A stretch of 64,000 nucleotides of DNA, taken from positions 1,178,001-1,242,000 of the forward strand of contig OY760650.2 of the NCBI GenBank assembly GCA_963663845.2, given 5' to 3'. A program made the translations under genes and the position numbers. The notes beneath the pieces are model-generated. The model had not been told where the DNA came from. It worked only from the letters and a program-made list of their open reading frames with translations, and made no database searches. The stretch is from Versatilivorator sp963663845 (GTDB lineage Bacteria; Acidobacteriota; Terriglobia; Versatilivoradales; Versatilivoraceae). This document shows, piece after piece, positions 18,617 through 28,496 of this stretch (its first letter is position 1; each line of letters starts with the position of its first letter).

Positions 18617-21450
18617 GAACCTGCCGGGCAGATCATTCGAGGAAAAACAAGCGATCTTCAATAAAGGCGAACCACGAATGAACACGAATGGACACGAAGA
18701 CCGATGGACCTGCTTGTCTGCGACGACGTCATGGGATGAAGGCCCACCTGGGAGCGCGGGCGTCCCGCCCGCACAACACTGGCACAGCTTCACCCATCTC
18801 TCCCACCCGGCTCGACCGGCAACGGCGCCGCGATTCCGCTTCAGCCGAGCCGATGGGGTTTCCGCCGGCAGGGTGGCCGTGTTCCGCATCACGGGGAAAC
18901 GGAGCGGCCACCCAACGCAGAGGATGCGGGCGAGACGCCCGCGCTCCCGGAGGGGCGCCTCCTCCCATCCTTCGTAAATATCCCTTCGATATCGGTTGTC
19001 ACACCCCCCGATCCACCACTCATCGATCCATTCATTGGTGTTCATTCGTGTCCATTGGTGGTTCGCCGTTTCCCGTCGTGGATATCTCTTTCCCTTTCGT
19101 GTCATTCTTCGTGTCTCTTCGTTGTCCTTCGTGTGACTTCGTGGCTCTCTCTTTTTTTTGTTTCAGGCAAGCACCACCCCTGCCCTGCCGGGCAGATCAT
19201 CCGAGAGTAAAACACTCAATCGTCAATAAAGGCGAACCACGAATAGACACGAATGTCCGATGGACCTGCTTGGCTGCGACGACGTCACGGGAGGAAGGCC
19301 GGGAGCGCGGGCGTCCCGCCCGCACAACACTGGCACGGCTTCACGCCTCTCTCCCACCCGGCTCGACCGGCAACGGCGCCACGATTCCGTTTCAGCCGAG
19401 CCCAGGCGGTTCCCGTCGGCTGGGTGGCCGTGTGCCGCATCACGGGGAAACTGAGCGGCCACCCAACCCAGAGGATGCGGGCGAGACGCCCGCGCTCCCG
19501 GTGGGGCGCCTCCTCCCATCCTTCGTAAATATCCCTTCGATATCGGTTGTCACACCCCCCGATCCACCACTCATCGATCCATTCATTGGTGTTCATTCGT
19601 GTCCATTGGTGGTTCGCCGTTTCCCGTCGTGGATATCTCTTTCCCTTTCGTGTCATTCTTCGTGTCTCTTCGTTGTCCTTCGTGTGACTTCGTGGCTCTC
19701 TCTTTTTTTTGTTTCAGGCAAGCACCACCCGTGCTCTGCCGGGCGGATCATCCGAGAGTGAAACACCCGATCGTCAATAAAGGCGAACCACGAATGAACA
19801 CGAATAGACACGAAGACCGATGGACCTGCTTGGCTGAGACGCCGTCAGGGGATGAAGGCCGGGAGCGCGGGCGTCCCGCCCGCACAACACTGGCACGGCT
19901 TCACGCCTCTCTCCCACCCGGCTCGACCGGCAACGGCGCCACGATTCCGTTTCAGCCGAGCCCAGGCGGTTCCCGTCGGCTGGGTGGCCGTGTGCCGCAT
20001 CACGGGGAAACTGAGCGGCCACCCAACCCAGAGGATGCGGGCGAGACGCCCGCGCTCCCGGTGGGGCGCCTCCTCCCATCCTTCGTAAATATCCCTTCGA
20101 TATCGGTTGTCACACCCCCCGATCCACCACTCATCGATCCATTCATTGGTGTTCATTCGTGTCCATTCGTGGTTCGCCGTTCCCCGTCGGGGATATCTCT
20201 TTTCCTTTCGTGTATTTCTTGGTGGCCCTTGTTGGTCCTTCGTGTAACTTCGTGGATCCCTCTTTTTCTTTATGTTTCAGGCAAGCACCACCCCTGCTCT
20301 GCCGGGCGGATCATCCGAGAGTGAAACACCCGATCGTCAATAAAGGCGAACCACGAATGAACACGAATAGACACGAAGACCGATGGACCTGCTTGGCTGA
20401 GACGCCGTCAGGGGATGAAGGCCGGGAGCGCGGGCGTCCCGCCCGCACAACACTGGCACGGCTTCACGCCTCTCTCCCACCCGGCTCGACCGGCAACGGC
20501 GCCACGATTCCGTTTCAGCCGAGCCCAGGCGGTTCCCGTCGGCTGGGTGGCCGTGTGCCGCATCACGGGGAAACTGAGCGGCCACCCAACCCAGAGGATG
20601 CGGGCGAGACGCCCGCGCTCCCGGTGGGGCGCCTCCTCCCATCCTTCGTAAATATCCCTTCGATATCGGTTGTCACACCCCCCGATCCACCACTCATCGA
20701 TCCATTCATTGGTGTTCATTCGTGTCCATTCGTGGTTCGCCGTTCCCCGTCGGGGATATCTCTTTTCCTTTCGTGTATTTCTTGGTGGCCCTTGTTGGTC
20801 CTTCGTGTAACTTCGTGGATCACTCTTTTTCTTTATGTTTCAGGCAAGCACCACCCCTGCCCTGCCGGGCGGATCATCCGAGAGTGAAACACCCGATCGT
20901 CAATAAAGGCGAACCACGAATGAACACGAATAGACACGAAGACCGATGGACCTGCTTGGCTGAGACGCCGTCAGGGGATGAAGGCCGGGAGCGCGGGCGT
21001 CCCGCCCGCACAACACTGGCACGGCTTCACGCCTCTCTCCCACCCGGCTCGACCGGCAACGGCGCCACGATTCCGTTTCAGCCGGACCCATGCCGTTCCC
21101 GCCGGCTGGGTGGCCGTGTGCCGCATCACGGGGAAACTGAGCGGCCACCCAACCCAGAGGATGCGGGCGAGACGCCCGCGCTCCCGGAGGGGCGCCTCCT
21201 CCCATCCTTCGTAAATATCCCTTCGATATCGGTTGTCACACCCCCCGATCAACCACTCATCGATCCATTCATTGGTGTTCATTCGTGTCCATTCGTGGTT
21301 CGCCGTTCCCCGTCGGGGATATCTCTTTTCCTTTCGTGTATTTCTTGGTGGCCCTTGTTGGTCCTTCGTGTAACTTCGTGGATCACTCTTTTTCTTTATG
21401 TTTCAGGCAAGCACCACCCCTGCCCTGCCGTGCGGATCATACAAGGGTGA
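18617..21450 (+). repeat. Five-unit tandem array of a roughly 563-bp repeat
   Basis: The phrase GGCGAACCACGAAT recurs at 18665, 19231, 19782, 20345 and 20908, giving units of 566, 551, 563 and 563 bp and a last unit ending at 21450. Units 3 and 4 are nearly identical. Each unit contains, in order: CACGAAT-rich direct repeats; a palindrome-ended core of exactly 199 bp (18750-18948, 19301-19499, 19861-20059, 20424-20622, 20987-21185); a TTCGTAAATATCCC segment; CATTCGTG repeats; and a T-rich tract ending GTTTCAGGCAAGCACCACCC. The open frames here (reading GARASRPH, AGVPPAQHWH and similar) recur at every copy in several frames and are not genes. No coding sequence or transposase is seen. The array fills the gap between the propeller gene and the sugar-isomerase operon. 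Confidence 0.95.
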
Positions 21451-21795
21451 AACAAGGCAAGTTCATGACCCATCGGAAACAAGATGATTGAACATCGATG
21501 CACAGGATTAACAGGATGAGAGTTTCCTGCGCGAGAAGCCGGCTCCGGCGATGATCGCATGCGGATTTCAGGGGCAACGGCTGATCCATTTCGGCAAACG
21601 CACGCTCGAATTCAATGGCTTTACCCGAAGCAACACGGATGCCCGGGACCTCCGGCCAACCGTCTCCAGAAAAAATCCTGTGCATCCTGTACATCCTGTG
21701 CATCGATGTTAATCGAAAATATGCCCGTGCCTGACTATGAGCCGGTTTCCATCCACCAGGCGCAAGCGTTAGTTTCAGACAAGCACCACCCCGCC
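21451..21795 (+). repeat. Second repeat family: element with ATCGATGTT inverted ends, copy 1
   Basis: The core (21491-21710, 220 bp) starts AACATCGATGCACAGGAT and ends with its inverse, ATCCTGTGCATCGATGTT. Inside each end the 9-base word ATCCTGTNN is repeated (three copies at 21676-21700). A second copy in opposite orientation lies at 62816-63150 and shares both the core and the flanks (GTTCATGACCC on one side, CACCAGGCGCAAGCGTT on the other). It carries no gene. The structure resembles a non-autonomous miniature element. Confidence 0.85.
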
Positions 21796-21902
21796 CCTCA
21801 CGAGCGCCCTGTGATCCGGGATGAGACATGCGGGCTCGTATCGGTATAATGGGGCACTTGCCTCGGAAAGAGGACATTCAATGGAGATCGAGGACAGCGC
21901 CG

Positions 21903-22745
21903 ATGAGCAACGTCAGCTATAGCACCGTGGGATTCAGGGACCGCGACGTGGAGGCCGCCCTGGACGGGGTCGCCGCCGCCGGGTTCACCCAGACCGAAAT
22001 CCTGGGACAAGAGCCGCACTTGGCGGTCCCCCCCAAGGGGAAGGCCCTGGCGGACTTTCGAGCCCGCCTGGCGGCCCGAGGGCTTCGGGCCAGGACCGTT
22101 CATGCTCCCCTGACCCGGAACGTCCTGGGAGCCCCCGAGGAAAACTGGCGCCGGGAAGTGGTCGAGATACTGGCCGGCTACCTTCGGCTGACCGCCGAAC
22201 TGGAGGCCACCGAGGTCATTATCCATCCGGTACCCAATCCCATTTTCGTTCCCGAGGGCGATGATCCCGAGGTGGCTCGACGCATCGCCGAGGCGGTCCC
22301 GAGGTCCCTGGATCGACTGGTCCCGGTCGCCCAAAGCGAGGGCGTCCGCATGCTGCTCGAGAACCTTCCCTACTCCTGCGGCTACCCCTACCTCGGCATG
22401 CAGGAACTGCGGCCGCTGGTGGACGGCTACCCCGAGGAGCACCTGGGGCTGGTGATCGATACCGGACACGCCTGGACGATGAAGCGGGATCCTTCGCGGG
22501 AGATCGAGCTCGCCGGGTCCCGACTCCAGGGAACCCACCTGCAGGACGTCGACTACGACCAGCCCAACGACAACCACTGGGTGCCGACCCATGGAGGACT
22601 GGACTGGCCCGCCATCCGCAAGGCGCTGGCTTCGGTGGAATATTCCGGCCCCTGGACCTTTGAGGTCGCCCAGGGAACCCAAGGGGAAACGTCTGACCAG
22701 TTGGCTCACTTGACCCGCCAGGTGGCGCGCTCCTGGGGCCTGTAA
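21903..22745 (+). CDS. Sugar phosphate isomerase/epimerase family (xylose-isomerase-like TIM barrel)
   Basis: This is a 280-residue protein starting MSNVSYSTVGFRDRDVEAAL. The ATG at 21903 is preferred over in-frame upstream codons because the family begins directly with this first beta strand; the ribosome site is weak (GAGG). Typical barrel features are present: EVIIHPVPNP, LLENLPY, LVIDTGHAW, GTHLQDVDYDQPNDNHWVP and the final GPWTFEV strand. The metal-binding Glu, Asp, His and Glu positions look intact. It is first in a three-gene rightward operon; the stop codon is directly followed by the ATG of the next gene. It probably isomerises or epimerises a keto sugar or inosose-like compound; the substrate is unknown. 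Confidence 0.87.
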   Translation: MSNVSYSTVGFRDRDVEAALDGVAAAGFTQTEILGQEPHLAVPPKGKALADFRARLAARGLRARTVHAPLTRNVLGAPEENWRREVVEILAGYLRLTAELEATEVIIHPVPNPIFVPEGDDPEVARRIAEAVPRSLDRLVPVAQSEGVRMLLENLPYSCGYPYLGMQELRPLVDGYPEEHLGLVIDTGHAWTMKRDPSREIELAGSRLQGTHLQDVDYDQPNDNHWVPTHGGLDWPAIRKALASVEYSGPWTFEVAQGTQGETSDQLAHLTRQVARSWGL

Positions 22746-23933
22746 ATGAAGATCACCGGCATCCGCGTCCACGGCGGCCGCCTTTCCAGCCTGACCTTCG
22801 TGGAGGTGGACACCGACGAAGGCCTGACCGGAATCGGGGTCACCGGCTCCCCCTCCTGGATCATCGGGCCCATCGTCCTGGACCGCCAGGGGGGCTTGAT
22901 CCGCTTTCTGGCCGGCCGGGACCCGCTGCAGCCCGGCCGCCTCTGGGTGCGCATGTTCCAGGGCTGGCAGGCCCTCAGGGGTCGGGGCGGCGAGGGCGGC
23001 ATGGCCGTCAACGCCATGGGAGCCCTCGACATGGCTCTCTGGGACCTGGCCGGAAAAGCCCTCGACCGGCCGCTCTGCAAGCTGCTGGGAGGAGCGGTTC
23101 AGAGCCGGGTCATGGCCTATGCCAGCGGCACGGCCTTCGATCCCGACTCCCTGGCGGGAAAGGCCCCGCCCCGGCTGAAGTCCCCCGAGCAGTTGGCGGC
23201 GGAGAGCCGGGCCCTTGTCCGGCAGGGGTTCCGGGCCATCAAGTTCGGCTGGGGCAACCACTTTCGGACCGAAGACGAAGAAAGGCTGGCCGCCATCCGC
23301 CAGGCCATCGGCCCCCAGACCCGCCTGATGCTCGACTTCGGCTGCCCGGCCTACTGGACCCCCGGCTGGAACCTCAAGGAAGCCCTTCGAGCCGCCCGCT
23401 TTCTGGAAGCGTTCGACCTCTACTTCCTGGAGGAGCCCCTGCCCCCCTTCGACCTGGACGGCTATGCCTCGCTGACCCGGGCCGTGGACGTCAAGATCGC
23501 TTCCGGGGAAAGTCTCGGCGCCACCCACGAGTTCCAACCCTTCATCGACCGCCGGGCGCTGGACGTCATCCAGCCCGACGCCGCCCAGATGGGGGTGACC
23601 CAGTGCCACTACGTGGCCCGTCGGGCCGAGGAAGCCGGCCTGCTCTGCATCCCCCACAGCCCCTGGTCGGCCACGGTGGTGGCCGCCCACCTCCACATTC
23701 TCTCCACCGTGAGCAACGGAGCCATGGTGGAATACCCCGGCTGGGAGGCCCTGGGCGGAGGGTCGGCTTCCGACTGTCGGATCACCCGGATGGCCCACCA
23801 GGACATCATCGAGCGCCCCCTGGAGCTGAGCGACGGCTACCTCCGGCTTCCGGAAAGCCCCGGCCTGGGATTGGGCAACTACCTGCCGGAAGCGCTCTCA
23901 CGAATGGAAGAGCTGGCGGCGAAAGGAGATTGA
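22746..23933 (+). CDS. Mandelate racemase/muconate lactonizing enzyme family protein
   Basis: This is a 395-residue enolase-superfamily enzyme, a second and divergent member in this window. Visible active-site residues are Lys166 in AIKFGWGNHF, metal ligands Asp197 (LMLDFGC), Glu229 (YFLEEPLPPFDLDGY) and Glu255 (ASGES), and His304 in CIPHSPWS. Like the gene at 15161 it has the KFGW motif, so the two may act on related acid sugars. The start abuts the upstream stop codon with no gap, which suggests translational coupling. It is the middle gene of the operon. Confidence 0.9.
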   Translation: MKITGIRVHGGRLSSLTFVEVDTDEGLTGIGVTGSPSWIIGPIVLDRQGGLIRFLAGRDPLQPGRLWVRMFQGWQALRGRGGEGGMAVNAMGALDMALWDLAGKALDRPLCKLLGGAVQSRVMAYASGTAFDPDSLAGKAPPRLKSPEQLAAESRALVRQGFRAIKFGWGNHFRTEDEERLAAIRQAIGPQTRLMLDFGCPAYWTPGWNLKEALRAARFLEAFDLYFLEEPLPPFDLDGYASLTRAVDVKIASGESLGATHEFQPFIDRRALDVIQPDAAQMGVTQCHYVARRAEEAGLLCIPHSPWSATVVAAHLHILSTVSNGAMVEYPGWEALGGGSASDCRITRMAHQDIIERPLELSDGYLRLPESPGLGLGNYLPEALSRMEELAAKGD

Positions 23934-23934
23934 C

Positions 23935-24909
23935 TTGGCGGGAAAACCCCCTTTCCTGGCGGTGGTCAGTTGGCTCCCTCAGGGCCTGGAAGAGATCGAA
24001 AGCTGCGTGGACGGCGTCCGGGTGGTCGCCGGCGAGGACCGCGGCTTCCTGATGGAGGCCTTCGCCGAGGCCGAGGTGGCCTTCGTGGGGGCTTTCGACG
24101 CCGGGCTTCTGCGGGTGGCCAGGAAGCTCCGCTGGGTCCACGCCGGCTCGGGCGGCGTGGAAGGCTACATGTTTCCGCAAATGGTGGAGAGCGCCATCAC
24201 CCTGACCTGCTCCAAGCCCTGCTTCGATTCCACCGGGGCCGAGTACGCCCTGGGAATGATGCTGGCCTTCAGCCGCCGGCTTCATGTCGATTTGAGGCAC
24301 CGGCCGGACCGGGAATGGGAATGGTCGGTTCCGGGAACCCTGCGCTCCGGAGGCCAATGGCCCACCGAGCTGAAGGGCAGGACGGTGGGCATTCTGGGTC
24401 TGGGCGTAATGGGATCGGAAATCGCCCGGGTGGCCAAAGCGTTCGGCATGCGGGTGATCGCCCTGGCCAGAACCCGGCGAACCCTTCCGCCAACCGTGGA
24501 CCGGTTGCTGGGCCCGGCTCGGATGGACGAGCTGCTGGCAGGCTCGGACTTCGTGGTCCTGAGCCTCCCGCTCACTCCCGAGACCAGGGGCGTGATCGGC
24601 GAGCGGGAGCTGGGAAGGATGAAGGACAGCGCCTGCTTCATCGACGTCTCCGGGAGGCCGGCGCTCTACGACCTGGAAGCCGTTCGGCAGGCCCTGGTGG
24701 AAAGGCGCATCGCCGGAGCCGCCCTGCAACTGGAAGTGCCGGCCCCCGATTCGGCGCTGTGGGAGGTGGAGAACCTGCTGATGTCCTTCCACCGCGTCGT
24801 CACTCGCGAGGAATACCAGCGTTGCGTGGAGCTGTTCTGCGAGAACCTGCGGCGCTACTGCCGGGGCCAACCCCTGCTGGGACTGGTGGACAAGTCGGCC
24901 GGGTACTAG
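23935..24909 (+). CDS. D-isomer-specific 2-hydroxyacid dehydrogenase
   Basis: This is a 324-residue NAD-dependent dehydrogenase starting at TTG (23935), one base after the upstream stop, with AAAGGAG in place. The Rossmann motif GILGLGVMGSEIAR and the following SLPLTPETRGVIG are canonical. The catalytic arginine segment reads IDVSGRPALYD, one residue longer than the usual INVGRGALVD, and the histidine segment reads SFHRV instead of TPHVA. The fold is therefore sure, but the active site has drifted and the substrate may be unusual. It would reduce or oxidise a 2-keto/2-hydroxy acid produced by the dehydratase upstream. It ends 32 bp from a convergent pseudogene. Confidence 0.88.
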   Translation: MAGKPPFLAVVSWLPQGLEEIESCVDGVRVVAGEDRGFLMEAFAEAEVAFVGAFDAGLLRVARKLRWVHAGSGGVEGYMFPQMVESAITLTCSKPCFDSTGAEYALGMMLAFSRRLHVDLRHRPDREWEWSVPGTLRSGGQWPTELKGRTVGILGLGVMGSEIARVAKAFGMRVIALARTRRTLPPTVDRLLGPARMDELLAGSDFVVLSLPLTPETRGVIGERELGRMKDSACFIDVSGRPALYDLEAVRQALVERRIAGAALQLEVPAPDSALWEVENLLMSFHRVVTREEYQRCVELFCENLRRYCRGQPLLGLVDKSAGY

Positions 24910-24941
24910 CCCGGCCTGGGGTTTGCCGCGCAGGGCCGCGC

Positions 24942-27211
24942 CTACTCCCGAGCGGGGATATAGGCCCCGTCGCCGGTTCTCTGACCCGGCGACCCGCCGT
25001 CGTTGACCACCCCGTAGGCCAGGAAGGGATTGGCGCCCGAGACCTTGCGGATGCGAACGTAGCCCTGGGTGGTTCCCGGAGCGTGTTTCAGCACCTGGTT
25101 GATCTGCTGGAAACCCTTGGCCGGAACGACCAGTTTGCCTTCCTCGTCCATGGTAACGGTCTTGCTCAACGTGGCGGTTGCCCCGTCGTAGATGTCGAGC
25201 TCGAAGACGATATCCTGGTCCTCGACCTCTCCGGTATTGATCAGGGCCAGGTTGCTGCGGTTCTCCTCGTTCTGCTGCAACCCGTCCACCCAGGCGCTGC
25301 TGGTGAATCCCTGGCCCCGGGGCGCCGCCGTGTAGAAGACCCCGTACTGCCCCTTGCTCGGGTCTTCGGCATTCGCCGGCGCCACCACCCGGGCTCCGAT
25401 CACCACCCCGCTCAGGTCTCCCGAGACCGGGCTGACGATCGGGGGCGCCATCAGACCCGTGGGCACATTGAGTCCGAGGTTCTGACGGGCGTAGGCCAGC
25501 GCCTGGGGAATGATCAACTGCTGGCCCGGCAGCAGGGGCACCCTGAAGCCGACCGTATTGTCCTCCGTCTCGATCCTTTCGTCGGTCACGCTGAACATCA
25601 GCGACTTCGGCTGGCCCGAGAAGTTGGTCAGCGTCAGTTCGGTGGCGAAGGCTCCCGCCTCCACCAAAGCCGGCAGGGTCTGGCCCATCGCTCCCTCCAG
25701 CGAAGCGGCGCTCACCGGAAAGACGAAGGAGCCGTCCGAGTTGGCGTTGTCGTTGATCACCCCGTAGGCATAGAAGGGGGCCTCTCCCTCCACCCGCTCC
25801 ACCCTGACGTAGCCCCCGAACCTGGGGTCGGCCTTGCCGGCGTTCTTCAGCACTTCGCCGAACTGGTGGAACTCTCCCGGTCCCAGCACCATGTCCTTCA
25901 GCATCTTGCCGGCGGGGTCGGCGGGATTGCCGGAGAACACCGTGGTCCTCAAGGTGATCGAACCCTCCGCGCCCATGTTCTGGAGGGCCACGTTGAAGCG
26001 GTCCTGCGGGTTGTCGCGCAGCCCGCACAGGTAGACGGCTTGCTGGTGGAAGCCCTCGTCTTGCGGAACTCCCAGGTAGGCCAGCCCGGCGCGGCCTTCG
26101 GGGACGGCCGTGGGGGTGGTGGTCCTGACCACCACGCTCACGTCGGAAGAGCCCGAGACGCCCACTCTCAAGGTCCCGACCCGGTTGGCGATTTCGGGCA
26201 TGGGAATGCCCAGCCCGCTGAGATAGTCGAGGGCGTCAGGGGCGATCTTCTGCTGGCGGGGGCCCAGCATGTCGGTGGCGCTGCCGCTCCCCACTCCGTC
26301 TCGGCCCGTGTAGGTGAGGTTGAGCATGGCCGAATCGGCCCCCCGGTTGGCGAGGGCCAGCTCCGAAGTGAAGATGGTAGCCGTCGTTCGGAGGCAGCTT
26401 GAGACGGCTCAAGCTGCCCTCCCGGCTGAACTGGATGACCTTCGCCAGAAGATCGAAGCGCATCCCGCTCTTGAGTTGTCGGCACTATCCCAAGAGATCA
26501 AGATTGCTCTCGAAAGGCGGCAAAACCAGGTCGAGGACGTAGCCCGTGCGCGCCATGAAGCCCGCCGGGCCGATGAACTCGGCGAGCATTGGGGTCGAAT
26601 CGGAAGATCAATGCGAGACCGCAGCCGCCGGTCAGCCCAGGAAGGACCCGCCTGGCTGAGAACTACGCCGAGGGGCGAAGGGAAGCGCGGAATCAGAAAA
26701 CAATAGTCCTTACCGGGATTCCGTCGCGGTTCATCCGACCCATAAATCGGCGTCGACTTTCAACAACCTTGCTTCTGTCGCGGCTGCTGGCGCCGGAGCA
26801 GTTGGCGTCGTATTTGTCCCATCCGTGCTGCTGGATCAAGTCTTGGTAGGCTTCTCTGATGTTTCTCAATCGGTCGTCTCCAGTGCGGTTTGAGAATGCA
26901 AAAACGTTGCTGACAAACACAGTCCGATTGTTGTCGATATCCGTTCGATCGGGGAAGGTGTTGCAGTAGCTATATCGCTCTGCGGATTGCGGCGTCGGGC
27001 TGGAAAATCCGGTGATGATGAGGCACAGAAGCAAAAAGCCGGCGGTAAGGTGCAACGTTCTTGTAAGCATAGGTGTCTCCTCGTTTGTTGTGGGTGAAAA
27101 GGGAAATCGGACTGGAGCGGATCGCGGCGGGGCATCCGATCGGGGCAGGCGAGGCGCAAAGGAGTCGTTCTTCCCGTAGGCGCTCAGCACCACCGGGACG
27201 AAGGTGGTCAT
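24942..27211 (-). pseudogene. Interrupted paralogue of the protease C-terminal surface domain
   Basis: From 26375 down to 24942 the frame encodes IFTSELALANRGADSAMLNL through GDGAYIPARE, aligning along its length with residues 820-1304 of the protease at 11166. The missing beginning lies about 780 bp away: at 27211 an ATG opens MTTFVPVVLSAYGKNDSF, the exact counterpart of VPVILSAAGRNDSF, then the reading turns into unrelated sequence at about 27158. The segment 26376-27157 therefore appears inserted, and AACGAC occurs at both junctions (27164-27169 and 26383-26388). The right side is also one base out of frame. The 461-residue part from ATG 26327 could still be made, but it lacks a signal peptide and start region. 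The original ATG lies 1 base after the Cache gene stop. Confidence 0.75.
26693..27070 (-). CDS. Small secreted protein of unknown function
   Basis: This is 125 residues, with ATG at 27070 preceded by GAGGAG at good spacing. It has a clear signal peptide (MLTRTLHLTAGFLLLCLIITGFS) and a mature part with two cysteines (YSYCNTFPD; DANCSG), NRTVFVSNVFAF and YQDLIQQHGWDKY. I do not recognise the family. The gene lies inside the segment that seems to have been inserted into the surface-domain paralogue, so it is probably cargo of that event. An in-frame extension upstream to 27298 exists, but it only reads through the remains of the disrupted gene. Confidence 0.65.
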   Translation of the reverse strand: MLTRTLHLTAGFLLLCLIITGFSSPTPQSAERYSYCNTFPDRTDIDNNRTVFVSNVFAFSNRTGDDRLRNIREAYQDLIQQHGWDKYDANCSGASSRDRSKVVESRRRFMGRMNRDGIPVRTIVF

Positions 27212-27212
27212 T

Positions 27213-28405
27213 TCACCCGCCGGAGGCGTCGTCGCAAAAAAAGCCCGACCCAACCAGGAATTTGGTCTGGGTTGGGGTTCCACGCACCATTCCCTCAACG
27301 GTGAACTCGCGGGCGTAGCCCACCTTGGGGATGTCGGCGCTGTCGGTGTCGTCGGCGGGGTCGTCGAAGTAATACCGCACGAAGCCGCCTTCCGGGCTAC
27401 TCCTAGCCGCTTCGACGATCTGCGGCAGAATGAGTTTTCCGGTCACCGCATCCCGGACAGTCGCCACCAGCGGTCGAAGCTCGAACCGGTCCGGAAAGGC
27501 GCCGTGAAACAGGATGATGTTGCTGGTAAGATCCAGGGCGTAGAGAGGTACACGGAACCGTGCCGCCAGGGTCCGTCGGGATCCCGAAAGGGGGCCCTGA
27601 AATTGAGGCCGGCGGCGGAATCGCCGCTCTCCACGAGTGAGCGAAAGTGCTCCACCGCCTGGGTGACGAAGGCCTTCAGGGTTTCCCGGTCCACCACCTC
27701 GCTGGCGGTAGTGGAGGGGTTGCCGTAGTCGAAGACTTCGTCCTCCAGGTGGGACTCCTCGAGATCGAACCCGGCGAGCACCAGGATTGGAACCCCGAAC
27801 CCCTCCGACACATAAACGGCGGCATGGCCGGAAGCGCCGGGTATGCCGGGGCGCAGACCCTGAATCGGGGTGGTCGCATCGAAGTAGGCATCCGGTTTTT
27901 GCGTCAATACGGCAATGACGGTTCTGTAGGCCCGGTTGACGGTAGCAGGATCGGCAGAAAACAGGTCGTTCAGAACCGCTGTTTCGACTCCCAGCTCATA
28001 GAGGATCTCTGAATAGATCCAGGAGTCGAGTTGCCTGGCCGCCAATGCCATCTGCTCCGCGTGAACGAGCAGCCTGCCATCGGGCGTCATCAGCACCAGG
28101 TAGGTGGATGCCGAACGCCAGGCGCTCCCCTCCTTCCTGATGTGGCATCCGAGAGTCAACGCCTGTCCAAAAGAGGTAAATGCCTGGGCCTCGATCTCTA
28201 TTTGTCTTGCCGCAGCCCGGGCGAATCTCCTCAGGCTGGCGCTGCCGTCGTCCACCTGCTGGGCCGTAACACTCGGATTCCCAGGGGCCGTCCAGCCGGG
28301 AGGCAACGGACACTCCGCCATGGCGGGAGGCGCAGTGGGAAAGACGCCGGCCAGCACCAGGCCGCAGGCCAACAGAACCGTCCGAGTCAATCGCCTGTTC
28401 CTCAT
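27213..28405 (-). pseudogene. Secreted Cache-domain protein with a 2-bp frameshift
   Basis: The ATG at 28405 has GGGAGGT upstream and a signal peptide (RNRRLTRTVLLACGLVLAG to PPAMAEC). The frame reads well to DGPWRHGSVYL, then continues as nonsense. The expected continuation (YALDLTSNIILFHGAF, RDAVTGKLILPQIVEAA, PEGGFVRYYFDDP, KFLVGSGFF) is in another frame. The shift falls on AGAGAG (27542-27547 on the plus strand): removing one AG restores a single 396-residue frame. The C-terminal half resembles a single Cache sensor domain, but there is no membrane anchor or transducer, so a periplasmic ligand-binding role is possible. It may be a true slippage mutation, a phase-variable tract or a sequencing error. 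It is downstream of the DapA-family gene. Confidence 0.75.
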
Positions 28406-28496
28406 GATTACCTCCCTGTCAGGTTCGTTCATGGTCGATCCAGGGGCCTGGTGAGAGTCGCGGGCCAGCCGGCTCCTGCCCCATCCCCCATCCCGG

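Noticed and set aside
18609..21450. Many similar frames of 78-357 codons encoding GARASRPH, AGVPPAQHWH or ERGRPARTT peptides
   Set aside because: They appear in several frames and on both strands of every repeat copy, lack ribosome sites, and follow the repeat rather than codon constraint.
18665..21450. CRISPR array
   Set aside because: The repeated unit is over 500 bp with no short repeat-spacer pattern and no cas genes nearby.
26374..26706. A plus-strand helical-looking frame (QLETAQAALPAELDDLRQKIEA)
   Set aside because: It overlaps the remains of a disrupted minus-strand gene, has no ribosome site and no recognised domain. It may be a gene fragment in the inserted segment, but support is too weak.
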